Source: Halorarius halobius
GTDB lineage: Archaea > Halobacteriota > Halobacteria > Halobacteriales > Haloarculaceae
Length of the DNA: 64,000 bases
Direction of reading: 5' to 3'
Assembly: GCF_024298865.1 (NCBI RefSeq)
Contig: NZ_CP101162.1
Coordinates: 124,001 to 188,000 of the forward strand
Shown: in pieces, positions 19,258 through 27,090 of the stretch
How the letters are laid out: each line of letters starts with the position of its first letter
How positions within the stretch are numbered: position 1 is the first letter of the stretch
Notes under the pieces: model-generated
Told to the model about the DNA's origin: nothing
Database searches by the model: none
Seen by the model: only the letters and a program-made list of their open reading frames with translations
Translations under genes and position numbers: made by a program

Positions 19258-19641
19258 GTGCCCGTGCAGGATGTCATATCGAAGCTTTCACTTCTAGACG
19301 AAATGCTGACTGAGTTCGTTCGTGCTGTTCGCCAATGGATGTCCGAAATCACGGTCTCGGATGAATCCAAAATCGCCCTTGTTGCGATCGGTGTACTGCT
19401 CGTCTTCGGGTATTTCTTCGTTCTTCCCCGTCTACGACGTCGCCGCCGTTCCCATCCTGCTATTGCGGTCAAAGCACGGAAAGCGAAACAGGATACCTCA
19501 AAAGCAGATGACTGGGTTGTTGTCTGCCAAAACTGTAGCGCACGGAATCCTGTCGGATATCGATACTGCCACAATTGTATCAACCGGTTACCTTCGACAG
19601 TTCGGAGATCTTGGGACGATGATCGAAGGTCTGACCAGTGA
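19258..19641 (+). CDS. Membrane-anchored zinc-ribbon protein
   Basis: 127 aa from a GTG. One membrane segment (IALVAIGVLLVFGYFFVLP) is followed by a run of arginines and a C-terminal double CxxC ribbon (CQNCSARNPVGYRYCHNC). The topology suggests an outside or membrane N-terminus with a cytoplasmic zinc ribbon. The start is uncertain; the ATG at 19303 (MLTEFV) is an alternative. It stands alone 190 bp before cetZ. Confidence 0.55.
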   Translation: MPVQDVISKLSLLDEMLTEFVRAVRQWMSEITVSDESKIALVAIGVLLVFGYFFVLPRLRRRRRSHPAIAVKARKAKQDTSKADDWVVVCQNCSARNPVGYRYCHNCINRLPSTVRRSWDDDRRSDQ

Positions 19642-19830
19642 ATCGCCTCGGTGGTCACGCCCCGGGCATTCTCTCCGACCACCTGTAAACCGGATCGAAG
19701 AGCCACACTGCGTGACCGAAGACACGAGACAGAATTCATCGGGTCAACGCCCGAGATGTACACTGCTTCACTACCCGAAACCGGGAAACTGGCTTTACAA
19801 ACTGCTACCGGGTAGGTAGGGTGGTCCCAT

Positions 19831-21018
19831 ATGAAACTCGGCGTCGTGGGTCTCGGCCAAGCGGGTGGGAAAATCGTTGATGCCCTCCTTGAGTACGATC
19901 AGCGAACGAACAGCCACATCGTCTATGATGCACTCGCGGTCAATACAGCAACGGCTGATCTCAATGCACTCGAGCATGTTCCAGCGGACGCACGGGTACT
20001 CATCGGGCAGTCACAGGTCGGCGGGCAAGGTGTCGGTGGCGATAACGAGCTTGGTGCCACAATCACAACCGAAGATATCACCGAAATCCAACAAACCATC
20101 GACACGATTCCTGTCCATGAAATCGATGCGTTTCTCCTCGTCGCTGCCCTCGGTGGAGGGACCGGAAGTGGTGCCCTTCCCGTCGTCGGCCGGAATCTCA
20201 AGCAGCTGTATACTGAGCCGGTCTATGGACTCGGCATTCTCCCGAGCACCAATGAAGGCGGGCTCTATTCACTCAATGCCGCTCGCTCCTTACAGACTGC
20301 TGTTCGGGAACTGGACAATCTCCTTGTCTTCGATAACGATGCCCATCGACAGGCAAACGAGTCACTGACGGGCGGATACGCAGCGATCAATCGTGAGCTC
20401 GCGACTCGCCTTGGCGTCCTCTTCGGGGCGGGAGACATTGACACGGGAACTGCGAATCCAGAAAGTGTCGTCGATGCAAGCGAAATCATAAACACTCTCA
20501 AGGGCGGTGGTGTCTCCACACTTGGATACGCCTCACAGCCACTCGACGAGGAGGATGGTACTGAGGCCCCCGGCCTCCTCTCCCGATTTACGAGTGGGTC
20601 TTCCCCGGATTCAGCTGGGGGAACGAATCGGATAACAAGTCTCGTTCGCCGTGCAACCCTTGGTCGTCTCACCTTCCCAGTCGAACCCGCCAACGTCTCG
20701 ATTGACCGCGGTCTCGTTATTGTCGCTGGTCCCAGTGACTGTCTCACTCGTAAAGGAATCGAACGTGGGCGAACATGGGTAGAAGAGCAAACCGGGTGTC
20801 TTTCGATACGGGGTGGCGATTACCCACTTCCAGGGTCGAACACGGTCGCAGTCGCTGTTCTGTTCTCTGGTCTTTCGGGAGCTGATCGACTTCACGAATT
20901 GCGATCAATCGGAAGTGAAGCACAGACCACGAATTCGGAGAGGACGGGTTCCTCGGATCGCCATCTCGAATCGATTCTTGGGGATGATGCGGACGAACTC
21001 GACTCCATTTTTAACTAG
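19831..21018 (+). CDS. cetZ: CetZ-family tubulin/FtsZ-like GTPase
   Basis: 395 aa. The N-terminal GLGQAGGKIVDALLEYD loop and the tubulin signature GGGTGSG (108-114) define the FtsZ/tubulin superfamily. GDNELGAT... and STNEGGLYSLNAARSL match CetZ rather than FtsZ. CetZ proteins act in haloarchaeal cell shape and motility and polymerise with GTP. Length is normal for the family, with an acidic C-terminal tail. Several paralogues per genome are common, so this is not necessarily CetZ1. An IS6-type element sits 14 bp after the stop but does not disrupt the gene. Confidence 0.88.
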   Translation: MKLGVVGLGQAGGKIVDALLEYDQRTNSHIVYDALAVNTATADLNALEHVPADARVLIGQSQVGGQGVGGDNELGATITTEDITEIQQTIDTIPVHEIDAFLLVAALGGGTGSGALPVVGRNLKQLYTEPVYGLGILPSTNEGGLYSLNAARSLQTAVRELDNLLVFDNDAHRQANESLTGGYAAINRELATRLGVLFGAGDIDTGTANPESVVDASEIINTLKGGGVSTLGYASQPLDEEDGTEAPGLLSRFTSGSSPDSAGGTNRITSLVRRATLGRLTFPVEPANVSIDRGLVIVAGPSDCLTRKGIERGRTWVEEQTGCLSIRGGDYPLPGSNTVAVAVLFSGLSGADRLHELRSIGSEAQTTNSERTGSSDRHLESILGDDADELDSIFN

Positions 21019-21023
21019 GTACT

Positions 21024-21032
21024 CCTGTCTGG
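21024..21032 (+). repeat. Left direct repeat flanking the IS6 element
   Basis: CCTGTCTGG at 21024-21032 recurs at 21724-21732 on the other side of the transposase. IS6 insertions make 8-bp target duplications; the ninth matching base may belong to the element end. Confidence 0.6.
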
Positions 21033-21723
21033 CGTCGTGTTAAGTTAAGAGCGAGGCGGTCAAGTTTTGAGTGCTCTATGCCCGAAACTGACCGCCTCAG
21101 CTGGTGTAGCGACTGGATAGACTTGGAGTTTATGGAGCGAGAGCGGACACCCGAGCAGATCGTTGAAGTGGGTATTCAGCTCCATCTTGCTGGTCTATCG
21201 CTTTCGAATACTAAACAATATCTTGAGATGGTGGGTGTCGAGAGGAGTCGAACGGCTATTCATAACTGGGTACAGAAGGCCGACCTACAGCCGGCCGGCG
21301 ACGGGGCCCCGAATCAGATCGCGCTTGACGAAACGGTGATTCGGATCAACGACGAACGCCACTGGCTGTACGCTGCCGTCGATCCGCAAACCAATGAATT
21401 TCTCCACGCCAGGCTGTTTCAGACGAGAACCACGCAACTCACCGTGCTGTTTCTCCGCGAACTCCGCGACAAACAGCAGGTCGAACAGGCCACCTTCCTC
21501 GTCGATGATGCGGCCCATCTCAAAGCTGCACTCGACCGACTCGGCCTCCGATTTCAAAGGACTCGCCACGGAAATCGGAATGCCGTCGAACGTGTCTTTC
21601 GTGAAGTAAAACGACGTACATCTTCGTTTTCAAATACGTTCAGCAACGTCAAACTACCGACCGCGGAATCGTGGCTCCAAGCCTTCGCCGTCTGGTGGAA
21701 TCGATGCCAAAGTTAACACGACC
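21033..21723 (+). mobile_element. IS6-family insertion sequence
   Basis: About 691 bp bounded by inverted ends: GTCGTGTTAAGTT on the left, and on the right a terminus whose complement reads GTCGTGTTAACTT. Direct repeats CCTGTCTGG lie outside both ends. It carries one transposase gene. The preserved target duplication indicates a recent, intact insertion between cetZ and the RPA-like fragment. Confidence 0.75.
21078..21716 (+). CDS. IS6-family DDE transposase
   Basis: 212 aa. N-terminal HTH (ERTPEQIVEVGIQLHLAGLS), then the DDE catalytic triad: D84 in LDET, D143 in LVDD, E171 in AVERVFREVKRR. Length and the GNRNAVER motif match the haloarchaeal ISH14/ISH15-like group of IS6. It catalyses replicative transposition. 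No frameshift is seen, so the enzyme should be functional. Confidence 0.9.
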   Translation: MPETDRLSWCSDWIDLEFMERERTPEQIVEVGIQLHLAGLSLSNTKQYLEMVGVERSRTAIHNWVQKADLQPAGDGAPNQIALDETVIRINDERHWLYAAVDPQTNEFLHARLFQTRTTQLTVLFLRELRDKQQVEQATFLVDDAAHLKAALDRLGLRFQRTRHGNRNAVERVFREVKRRTSSFSNTFSNVKLPTAESWLQAFAVWWNRCQS

Positions 21724-21732
21724 CCTGTCTGG
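21724..21732 (+). repeat. Right direct repeat flanking the IS6 element
   Basis: CCTGTCTGG, identical to 21024-21032; interpreted as the target-site duplication. Confidence 0.6.
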
Positions 21733-21864
21733 GGTGAGGCATGGGGTTGCAGGTATCTAATTTAGGGGATCCATATCCAGTATCCCTTGGGGACCGAGAA
21801 TGAACGGTTTCTCGGAATGTAGCCCTTCGCGAAGAGAGCGATAGCCAGACGCCCGACCACCTCG

Positions 21865-21904
21865 GTTACCCCACAGCACAGGGGTGTGTCATTCGTGGGG
21901 TAAC
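21865..21904. repeat. Inverted GTTACCCCAC/GTGGGGTAAC boxes, copy 2
   Basis: Perfect 10-bp arms at 21865-21874 and 21895-21904 around a 20-bp spacer. Identical arms occur at 9246 and 60854. It lies in the gap between the IS6 element and the RPA-like 3' fragment. Confidence 0.6.
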
Positions 21905-21958
21905 TGATCTTCCTCTCTCTCGGTGACCTTTCTTCGGAAAGAGGGGTTCTAGAGTTCT

Positions 21959-21977
21959 GAGTCTCGGATGGAGACTC
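21959..21977 (-). terminator. Hairpin after the RPA-like fragment, covarying with 25247-25263
   Basis: GAGTCTC-loop-GAGACTC, a perfect 7-bp stem 17 nt after the fragment's stop. The intact gene at 25280 has GAGTCC-loop-GGACTC at the equivalent place, within otherwise similar sequence. The stem bases changed together, which supports a conserved RNA structure, probably a terminator or 3'-UTR element. Confidence 0.5.
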
Positions 21978-21993
21978 GCTGTGCTACAGGTCG

Positions 21994-22395
21994 CTACTGT
22001 TCGGGGGTCACCTTCCTACCAGTCATCACTGACACTTCAGACCGATCCTGTTCGACAGTCTCGACATTCTCCTGCGCCAGCCACCAGTCGGGGGTCCAGT
22101 CCGTGATCGGGAACACCCATCGTTCGCTCCCTCGCCAGTAGGCGATCGGGTTCTTCGGGACAGGTGTGCCAGTCGTCTTTGGACCAGTCCGCCGACGGTG
22201 TCTGGGTCGTCGTTCGTGGGTCGTCGCAGTCTCGGACGTGGCCGTGTCGTCCTCCGAGTCGTCGCCAGCTCGCTCCAGGATCGTGAGCTCACTGTCCCGA
22301 CGGGTCTCGAAGGTCGCCTCGTCCCCGTATTAGACGGACTCAGAGATCTCTCTGCCGGGACGGATAGTATACTCACGCCCGGCTGTTCACGCCCT
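21994..22395 (-). pseudogene. 3' fragment of an RPA-like OB-fold gene
   Basis: On the minus strand this reads REYTIRPGREISESV, a stop at 22330-22332, then YGDEATFETRRDSELTILER and a tail ending VTPEQ with TAG at 21994. It matches the C-terminus of the intact gene at 25280 (YNDTATFETRRDSTLTILER...VAPEQ). The upstream part is missing and stops interrupt the frame, so it is a decayed remnant of a related but not identical gene. Confidence 0.65.
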
Positions 22396-22404
22396 CAGCA
22401 GCAA

Positions 22405-22425
22405 TTTATCCACCACAACGGGATA
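22405..22425 (+). promoter_or_regulatory. TTTATC promoter element before the 22431 gene
   Basis: TTTATC at 22405-22410 followed by CACCACAACGGGATAGG, 26 bp before ATG 22431, the usual spacing for a leaderless haloarchaeal transcript. It resembles the TTTATC-CCCGAANGGGG sites only in the TTTATC and GGG parts. Confidence 0.4.
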
Positions 22426-22430
22426 GGGCT

Positions 22431-22673
22431 ATGACCGACGAATCATCGACCGATGGGTCGACAGCACGAGAACGCCTCGAAATGCACCTCGCACAGGCGC
22501 TCACTCGCGCACAGTCCCCCGACGTTCAACGCCACTTGGAGGCGGCGCTGGAGGAGTGCCGCCAGCTTCCGTCGACACCGTTGGTCGAGTGCCCGCTCTG
22601 CGGGAGGGTCGGCCTTCTGGAACGAGTCCAAAATCACTGCTGTACGGATCCTCCCGAGAGACTTGACCGATGA
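22431..22673 (+). CDS. Small cysteine-containing protein upstream of TnpB
   Basis: 80 aa. A helical N-terminus (ARERLEMHLAQALTRAQS... and a second helix EAALEECRQL) is followed by ECPLCGRVGLLERVQNHCC, a likely zinc-binding CxxC...HxCC. A TATA box at 22405 supports ATG 22431. It ends 28 bp before the TnpB start, suggesting co-transcription. Function unknown; such small CxxC proteins near haloarchaeal TnpB genes might be regulators. Confidence 0.5.
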   Translation: MTDESSTDGSTARERLEMHLAQALTRAQSPDVQRHLEAALEECRQLPSTPLVECPLCGRVGLLERVQNHCCTDPPERLDR

Positions 22674-22701
22674 CTATTGTTTCCGGTTGCTCAGAGACGA
22701 G

Positions 22702-24039
22702 ATGGATTTTATCACTCCCAATGGGATGCGGGATGTTCGCCTTCAAATACCATCACGAACAGAGCGGGTCGTGCCGATGATCCGGACGAACGAGTTCGTC
22801 GTCGTTCCCCAATCCGAGGCGTACGAGGAACTCCTGTATCGGTTATTAGATGGTGCTGCGAGTCTCTGGAACCAGCTCACCTACGCTCGTCGACAGCGGT
22901 TCTTCGATGACGACGACATCTGGGAGGCAGACTGTTTCTACGACGAATACAAGGGGCTCCTCGGCTCCGCGACGACGGAGACAATGACCCGTGTCAATGA
23001 TCGGGCGTGGCGGTCGTTTTTTGCCCGTAACGAAGGCGATCCGTCTGCCCAACCACCTGGCTACTGGGGAAACGAGGACGAGGGACGCGACCTCCAGATA
23101 TTCCTGAAGAATCAAGCCTACACGCTCCAGTGGGGGCGGTACTCTCGAGTGGAACTCGCCATCGGCCGCGAAATCAAGCCCGAGTACGGGTTGACGCCCA
23201 ACAAGCGCCCTCGAGTTCCCATTCGTGGCAATCCGACGTGGCGTGAGGGCAGACGAGGCGAACTCCAGATCACCTACGACGATCTCGCCGACGAGTTCCG
23301 AGCGTACCAGTCCGTGGTTGTCGATGCTCCTCCGACTCCCGGCCGGGACGACGGCGAGGCGGCGGCCTTCGATATCGGTGTCATCAATCTCGTTGCCTGT
23401 GCGACGACCGAGGGATCACAGTTCCTCTACGATGGTGGCGTCCCGTGGGAACAGTTCGAGGCGACCACTGACACGATATCGGAAGCCCAGTCGAAGCTCC
23501 CCGAGGGCCAGTATGTGAGCAAGCGGATTCGTCGGCTATACCGTCGTCGGAGTGCGCGCCGTGACCACAGCGTCGACGCACTTCTCCGCGACCTCATCGA
23601 ACGGTTGACCGAGGCGGGCATCCGGACGATCTACGTCGGTGACCTCACTGGTGTGATCCAGCGTACTCGATTGAAGCGCACCAACCGGAAGCTCACGGAG
23701 TTCTGGGCACACCGTCGGTTCACCGACCGGCTTACAGACCTCTGTGAGGAACACGGGATCGCACTGTTGGAGGTCTCGGAGTTCGAATCCTCACAGGAGT
23801 GTCCTGACTGTGGGGCAGTGGCGGCGACGGATCGCAACCGGGAACGGCTTACCTGTCCTTGCGGGTACGATGGACACGCGGATCTGACGGCAGCCCGGAC
23901 GTTGTTAGACCGAGAGCGAGCAGACCGACCACGGCTGATGGCGCAGCCCGTGCGGTTCAAGTGGGACAATCATCGGTGGCGTTCCACCACGGACGCTCCA
24001 GCGTGGGCAAATCCCAACGAGCAGCGTACGAACCCGTAA
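22702..24039 (+). CDS. TnpB-family protein (IS1341 type) with atypical RuvC-II motif
   Basis: 445 aa from ATG 22702 (MDFITPNGMRDVRL); ATG 22726 is an alternative. Upstream in-frame residues overlap the 22431 gene and are not used. RuvC-I aspartate is present (AAFDIGVINL, about residue 223). The zinc ribbon is CPDCG...CPCG and the RuvC-III aspartate lies in GHADLTAARTLL. The RuvC-II glutamate expected in a VxxEDL-like strand is replaced: the strand reads IYVGDLTGV. Nuclease activity is therefore uncertain. No TnpA lies nearby and clear element ends were not identified, so this may be a non-autonomous or domesticated copy. Confidence 0.8.
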   Translation: MDFITPNGMRDVRLQIPSRTERVVPMIRTNEFVVVPQSEAYEELLYRLLDGAASLWNQLTYARRQRFFDDDDIWEADCFYDEYKGLLGSATTETMTRVNDRAWRSFFARNEGDPSAQPPGYWGNEDEGRDLQIFLKNQAYTLQWGRYSRVELAIGREIKPEYGLTPNKRPRVPIRGNPTWREGRRGELQITYDDLADEFRAYQSVVVDAPPTPGRDDGEAAAFDIGVINLVACATTEGSQFLYDGGVPWEQFEATTDTISEAQSKLPEGQYVSKRIRRLYRRRSARRDHSVDALLRDLIERLTEAGIRTIYVGDLTGVIQRTRLKRTNRKLTEFWAHRRFTDRLTDLCEEHGIALLEVSEFESSQECPDCGAVAATDRNRERLTCPCGYDGHADLTAARTLLDRERADRPRLMAQPVRFKWDNHRWRSTTDAPAWANPNEQRTNP

Positions 24040-24217
24040 GTCGCCCGTGCGAGTGTGTCTTGACACGGGGAACTGTGGTGCTGGACTGCAGTGGACGTCA
24101 AAGATCGCGAATCGTATCTTCCTGCGGGTACTGGGCTGAATTCGACTAACCCTATGTTGAACCTGTGAGTATTACGGTATAGTTGAGCCTGTACGTACAA
24201 TCGAGATATCTCAGGAA

Positions 24218-25111
24218 TTACTCTACGGATACGCGATCACGATTGAGTTCTGCGTACTGTGGATAGTCTTCAAGGAATGCGTTCGCCATTAAGAATTCAC
24301 TCGTACTCGCAATCACGTGTCGGGTTGACTCTCTTATCTGTAACGAGTTCTGAAATCGGACATGATCTCTATCGACTGACGATTTTGCAGGTAGGTGTCC
24401 GAACATCACCGGATCGCAAAACGCTATGGAGACTGTCGGAGATAGCGGGAAGTACACCTGAATCCCTTCCGATTGGAGGCCCAGGTTCCCATACGGACTG
24501 TGATCAAGATGGTTGTGACGGACAATTGGATGGTCCGAGGTCCAGTAAGGCATCTCGGTGTCATTGACGAATAGAATCCACTTCATCGAAAGAATGATCT
24601 CAGCCAGATCCCACGCGTTGTCCTGAATGAATTCTCGTTGGAACCGGCTGACCCCTTCCTCGGTATCGAGTTCCCGAATCTCTTCCATCTGTTCCTCCAT
24701 CTCGTCAGTCATAGCTTCTCCCTCCAGCTGTTCACGGAGCTTCGACACCATCTCTCGGAACCTTTCGCGGTTTTCGCGTGTACGAAGTTCTTGAATAGCG
24801 ATGGAATAGGCAATTGCACTCCGGTCGTTCTCATCTAACCCACCAAGATCCCCGTTACTGAGGAGAGAAGCGTATGCGTCACTGAACTCGCCTTCAATCG
24901 CGGCGAGTTGGGATTCAAACTCTTGTTCTGGATCTTCGGGAATGTCATAAAAGTAGTTCTCGCCACCAACGTTGGTGATTGAGGTCGTGAATTGTCTGCG
25001 GTTCGGCTTATCAAAGCAGTGAACGGTTGGTGTAGACGCGGAGGTGTCAGCAGCGAAGTTCCGAAGGTAGAATCGAGGGACATAGTGCTGCATCTTCACC
25101 CTGTTGCTCAT
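24218..25111 (-). CDS. DUF4238 domain protein
   Basis: 297 aa starting MSNRVKMQHYVPRFYLRNF. The QHYVPRFYLRNF opening is the hallmark of DUF4238, a family found in scattered bacteria and archaea, often in accessory islands, with unknown role. Later conserved parts include AEIILSMKWILFVNDTEMPY-like W and TSDHPIV. A helical acidic middle (about 110-165) separates the two parts. It lies between a broken and an intact RPA-like gene; lower GC fits acquisition. Confidence 0.75.
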   Translation of the reverse strand: MSNRVKMQHYVPRFYLRNFAADTSASTPTVHCFDKPNRRQFTTSITNVGGENYFYDIPEDPEQEFESQLAAIEGEFSDAYASLLSNGDLGGLDENDRSAIAYSIAIQELRTRENRERFREMVSKLREQLEGEAMTDEMEEQMEEIRELDTEEGVSRFQREFIQDNAWDLAEIILSMKWILFVNDTEMPYWTSDHPIVRHNHLDHSPYGNLGLQSEGIQVYFPLSPTVSIAFCDPVMFGHLPAKSSVDRDHVRFQNSLQIRESTRHVIASTSEFLMANAFLEDYPQYAELNRDRVSVE

Positions 25112-25246
25112 GATAAGATCATATTCGGCTCAGGTATTTCAGGTTCCCGCCACCATGTGAACCGTTATCGAAAGCAGAATGTGACACTACTCACCTTACG
25201 CTGGGTATACAGATCATCGGAGTTCGGAAAGAGGGGTTACAGTTCT

Positions 25247-25263
25247 GAGTCCGTACTGGACTC
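25247..25263 (-). terminator. Hairpin downstream of the RPA-like gene
   Basis: GAGTCC-GTACT-GGACTC, a 6-bp stem 17 bp beyond the TAG stop of the minus-strand gene. It corresponds to the hairpin at 21959-21977 with paired base changes. Confidence 0.5.
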
Positions 25264-25279
25264 TGGGTGCTACGATTCG

Positions 25280-26911
25280 CTACTGTTCGGGGGCTACCAT
25301 GTCATCGCCTATTTGACTCTCACCGTGACCGTTGACCTCAAACTCGGCGGCGTCGGCACGTTCGAGGATGGTCAACGTACTGTCGCGGCGCGTTTCAAAC
25401 GTCGCGGTGTCGTTGTACCATCCCTTCACGACTTCCTCACAGCGCACGAGGTCGCCGACTTGCAACTCGGGGAAGCGGTGTGAACGAATCAGCGTCCGGC
25501 CCCTCACGTCCGTCGGATCCGGGGTCGGTCGCGTCTCATCCCACTCGCTCTTCTTCCAAATTGCAAACTTGATCGATCCGGTGTCGTCCTGGAGTACGCC
25601 GGCCTGCTTGATTCCGGGATGCGTGTTCCCGAAGAGGATCGCCACGCGACCCTGCGTCGAGAATCGCCCCTTCGTCTGGCGGGTCGACATGTATCGGACG
25701 TTGCCGATCGTCTGGATGTTCCGGGGATCGTTCGCCTCGGCTTCGGCCTGTCTGAGGAGTGCACTCGCTGGCTCGACACCTCGGGAGACACGCTCTGCAA
25801 GCGCGATCGCGAGGGTGAGCGGTTGCTTGCGCACCTCGTGGACGTTCTCGAAGTCCTCACTCAGCAGCCGATTCGCCATCGTACAGACCTCGTCGTGCGT
25901 GTCCGAGTCCAGCTCGAGGAGTGGACGCAGACGCTCATCACGGGCCTGTTTGGCAGCCTCGGCGCGAGCCGCGGCGATCTCTGTCGTCAACGGGCGCTGC
26001 GCGGCGAGTTCGTCGAACCGGTTGTTCAGCCACTTCGCGTGTCCGACCAGTTCGATCTCGTCGCTGAGTTCGCCCGGGCGGCAGATTCCATCCGTGACGC
26101 GCTGCTTCTCGGCTTCCAGTGCGAGCGAGCGCTCGATGGACTCCAGTGACGTTCCGGCGAACTGCTCGGGTTCAGCGAGCAGGTCACCGAGACGGACGTA
26201 CTCACCACCGGGCGTCAGGACCTCCAGGTCGGCGGTCTCGATGCCGGTCGTGGTGTCGTCGTCTTCGATGTCCTCCGGTCGGTCGTACGCCTGCAGGTCG
26301 TCGACAGCCGCGGAAACGGTCGTCTCCGGTGCAGCCGTTCGGGTCGCGGATTCATCGAGGCCACTGGCGACGCCAACGATCTGTTCGCCGGTCGGATCGA
26401 CGAAGTTCGAGCTGGCGTTGCCGGGGGTCCAGGTCGCGAGGTCACCGGCCGCATCGGGCTCTAGGAGCGCGTCTGCGGGCTGGCCGTTCGCGTTGGTCCG
26501 GGCTCTCATGAGCTGGCCTCGCTCGGGAACGACGGGGTCACCGTCGGGGGTGTAGCCGTACAGTCCGTCGACGGGTTCCGCTCGCGTTCCGAAGTCGGTC
26601 TTCGCAGCCGTCCGCTCCGTGAAGCGCTCTCGATCCGCGTCGAGCTCCGTCGCGACGTCGGTGTCGCGGGAAGAGCCGTCTGCAGTCGCCTGGTCGACGA
26701 TGGCCCAGAGCAACCCTGCCAGTCTGGTGACCAGCGTGGTCGTCTCGGCCGTGTCGGTCGAGCGGTGGCGCTCCTGTTCCTCCCGGTAGGTCCGGAAGTA
26801 GGGAGAGCGGCGGGCGTCGGTCCGCGAGTCTGCGGTCCCATGGGGGTCTTTGTGTGTCGTCGCCTCTACCGTCGCCGGTAGGTTCTTATCCTCGGTGTTG
26901 CTACTGTTCAT
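25280..26911 (-). CDS. RPA-like OB-fold protein of haloarchaeal plasmids
   Basis: 543 aa. A long low-complexity acidic N-terminus (1-240) and helical middle (about 250-400, TTEIAAARAEAAKQARDERL) lead to a C-terminal OB fold (about 415-535). The OB part contains RVAILFGNTHPGIKQAGVLQ, DDTGSIKFAIWKKSEW and VGDLVRCEEVVKGWYND, the pattern of RPA-type ssDNA-binding domains. I infer single-stranded DNA binding. A related 3' fragment lies at 21994. A long opposite-strand frame here is a shadow. Confidence 0.6.
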   Translation of the reverse strand: MNSSNTEDKNLPATVEATTHKDPHGTADSRTDARRSPYFRTYREEQERHRSTDTAETTTLVTRLAGLLWAIVDQATADGSSRDTDVATELDADRERFTERTAAKTDFGTRAEPVDGLYGYTPDGDPVVPERGQLMRARTNANGQPADALLEPDAAGDLATWTPGNASSNFVDPTGEQIVGVASGLDESATRTAAPETTVSAAVDDLQAYDRPEDIEDDDTTTGIETADLEVLTPGGEYVRLGDLLAEPEQFAGTSLESIERSLALEAEKQRVTDGICRPGELSDEIELVGHAKWLNNRFDELAAQRPLTTEIAAARAEAAKQARDERLRPLLELDSDTHDEVCTMANRLLSEDFENVHEVRKQPLTLAIALAERVSRGVEPASALLRQAEAEANDPRNIQTIGNVRYMSTRQTKGRFSTQGRVAILFGNTHPGIKQAGVLQDDTGSIKFAIWKKSEWDETRPTPDPTDVRGRTLIRSHRFPELQVGDLVRCEEVVKGWYNDTATFETRRDSTLTILERADAAEFEVNGHGESQIGDDMVAPEQ

Positions 26912-27090
26912 TGGAATTGTACCAATTCCGTTCGTGAGGCTCTAGTCAGCCTCACTTCCAACACCGCGTAGCGACGCATAGGTGTATCGCCGCTAGAAGC
27001 CTCTACTCGCCCGAATTCGAGCTTTTCCCCACATTAATCCCACACCGACTACCGTCAGCAAGCACGGCTCGTTGGTTCTCTCTCACTTAC

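Noticed and set aside
22453..22701. N-terminal extension of the 22702 TnpB
   Set aside because: The extension is an arginine/serine-rich frame overlapping the better supported 22431 gene; TnpB similarity starts after 22702.
25332..26555. 407-residue open frame opposite the RPA-like gene
   Set aside because: Serine/arginine-rich shadow of an acidic gene; no domain and no promoter.
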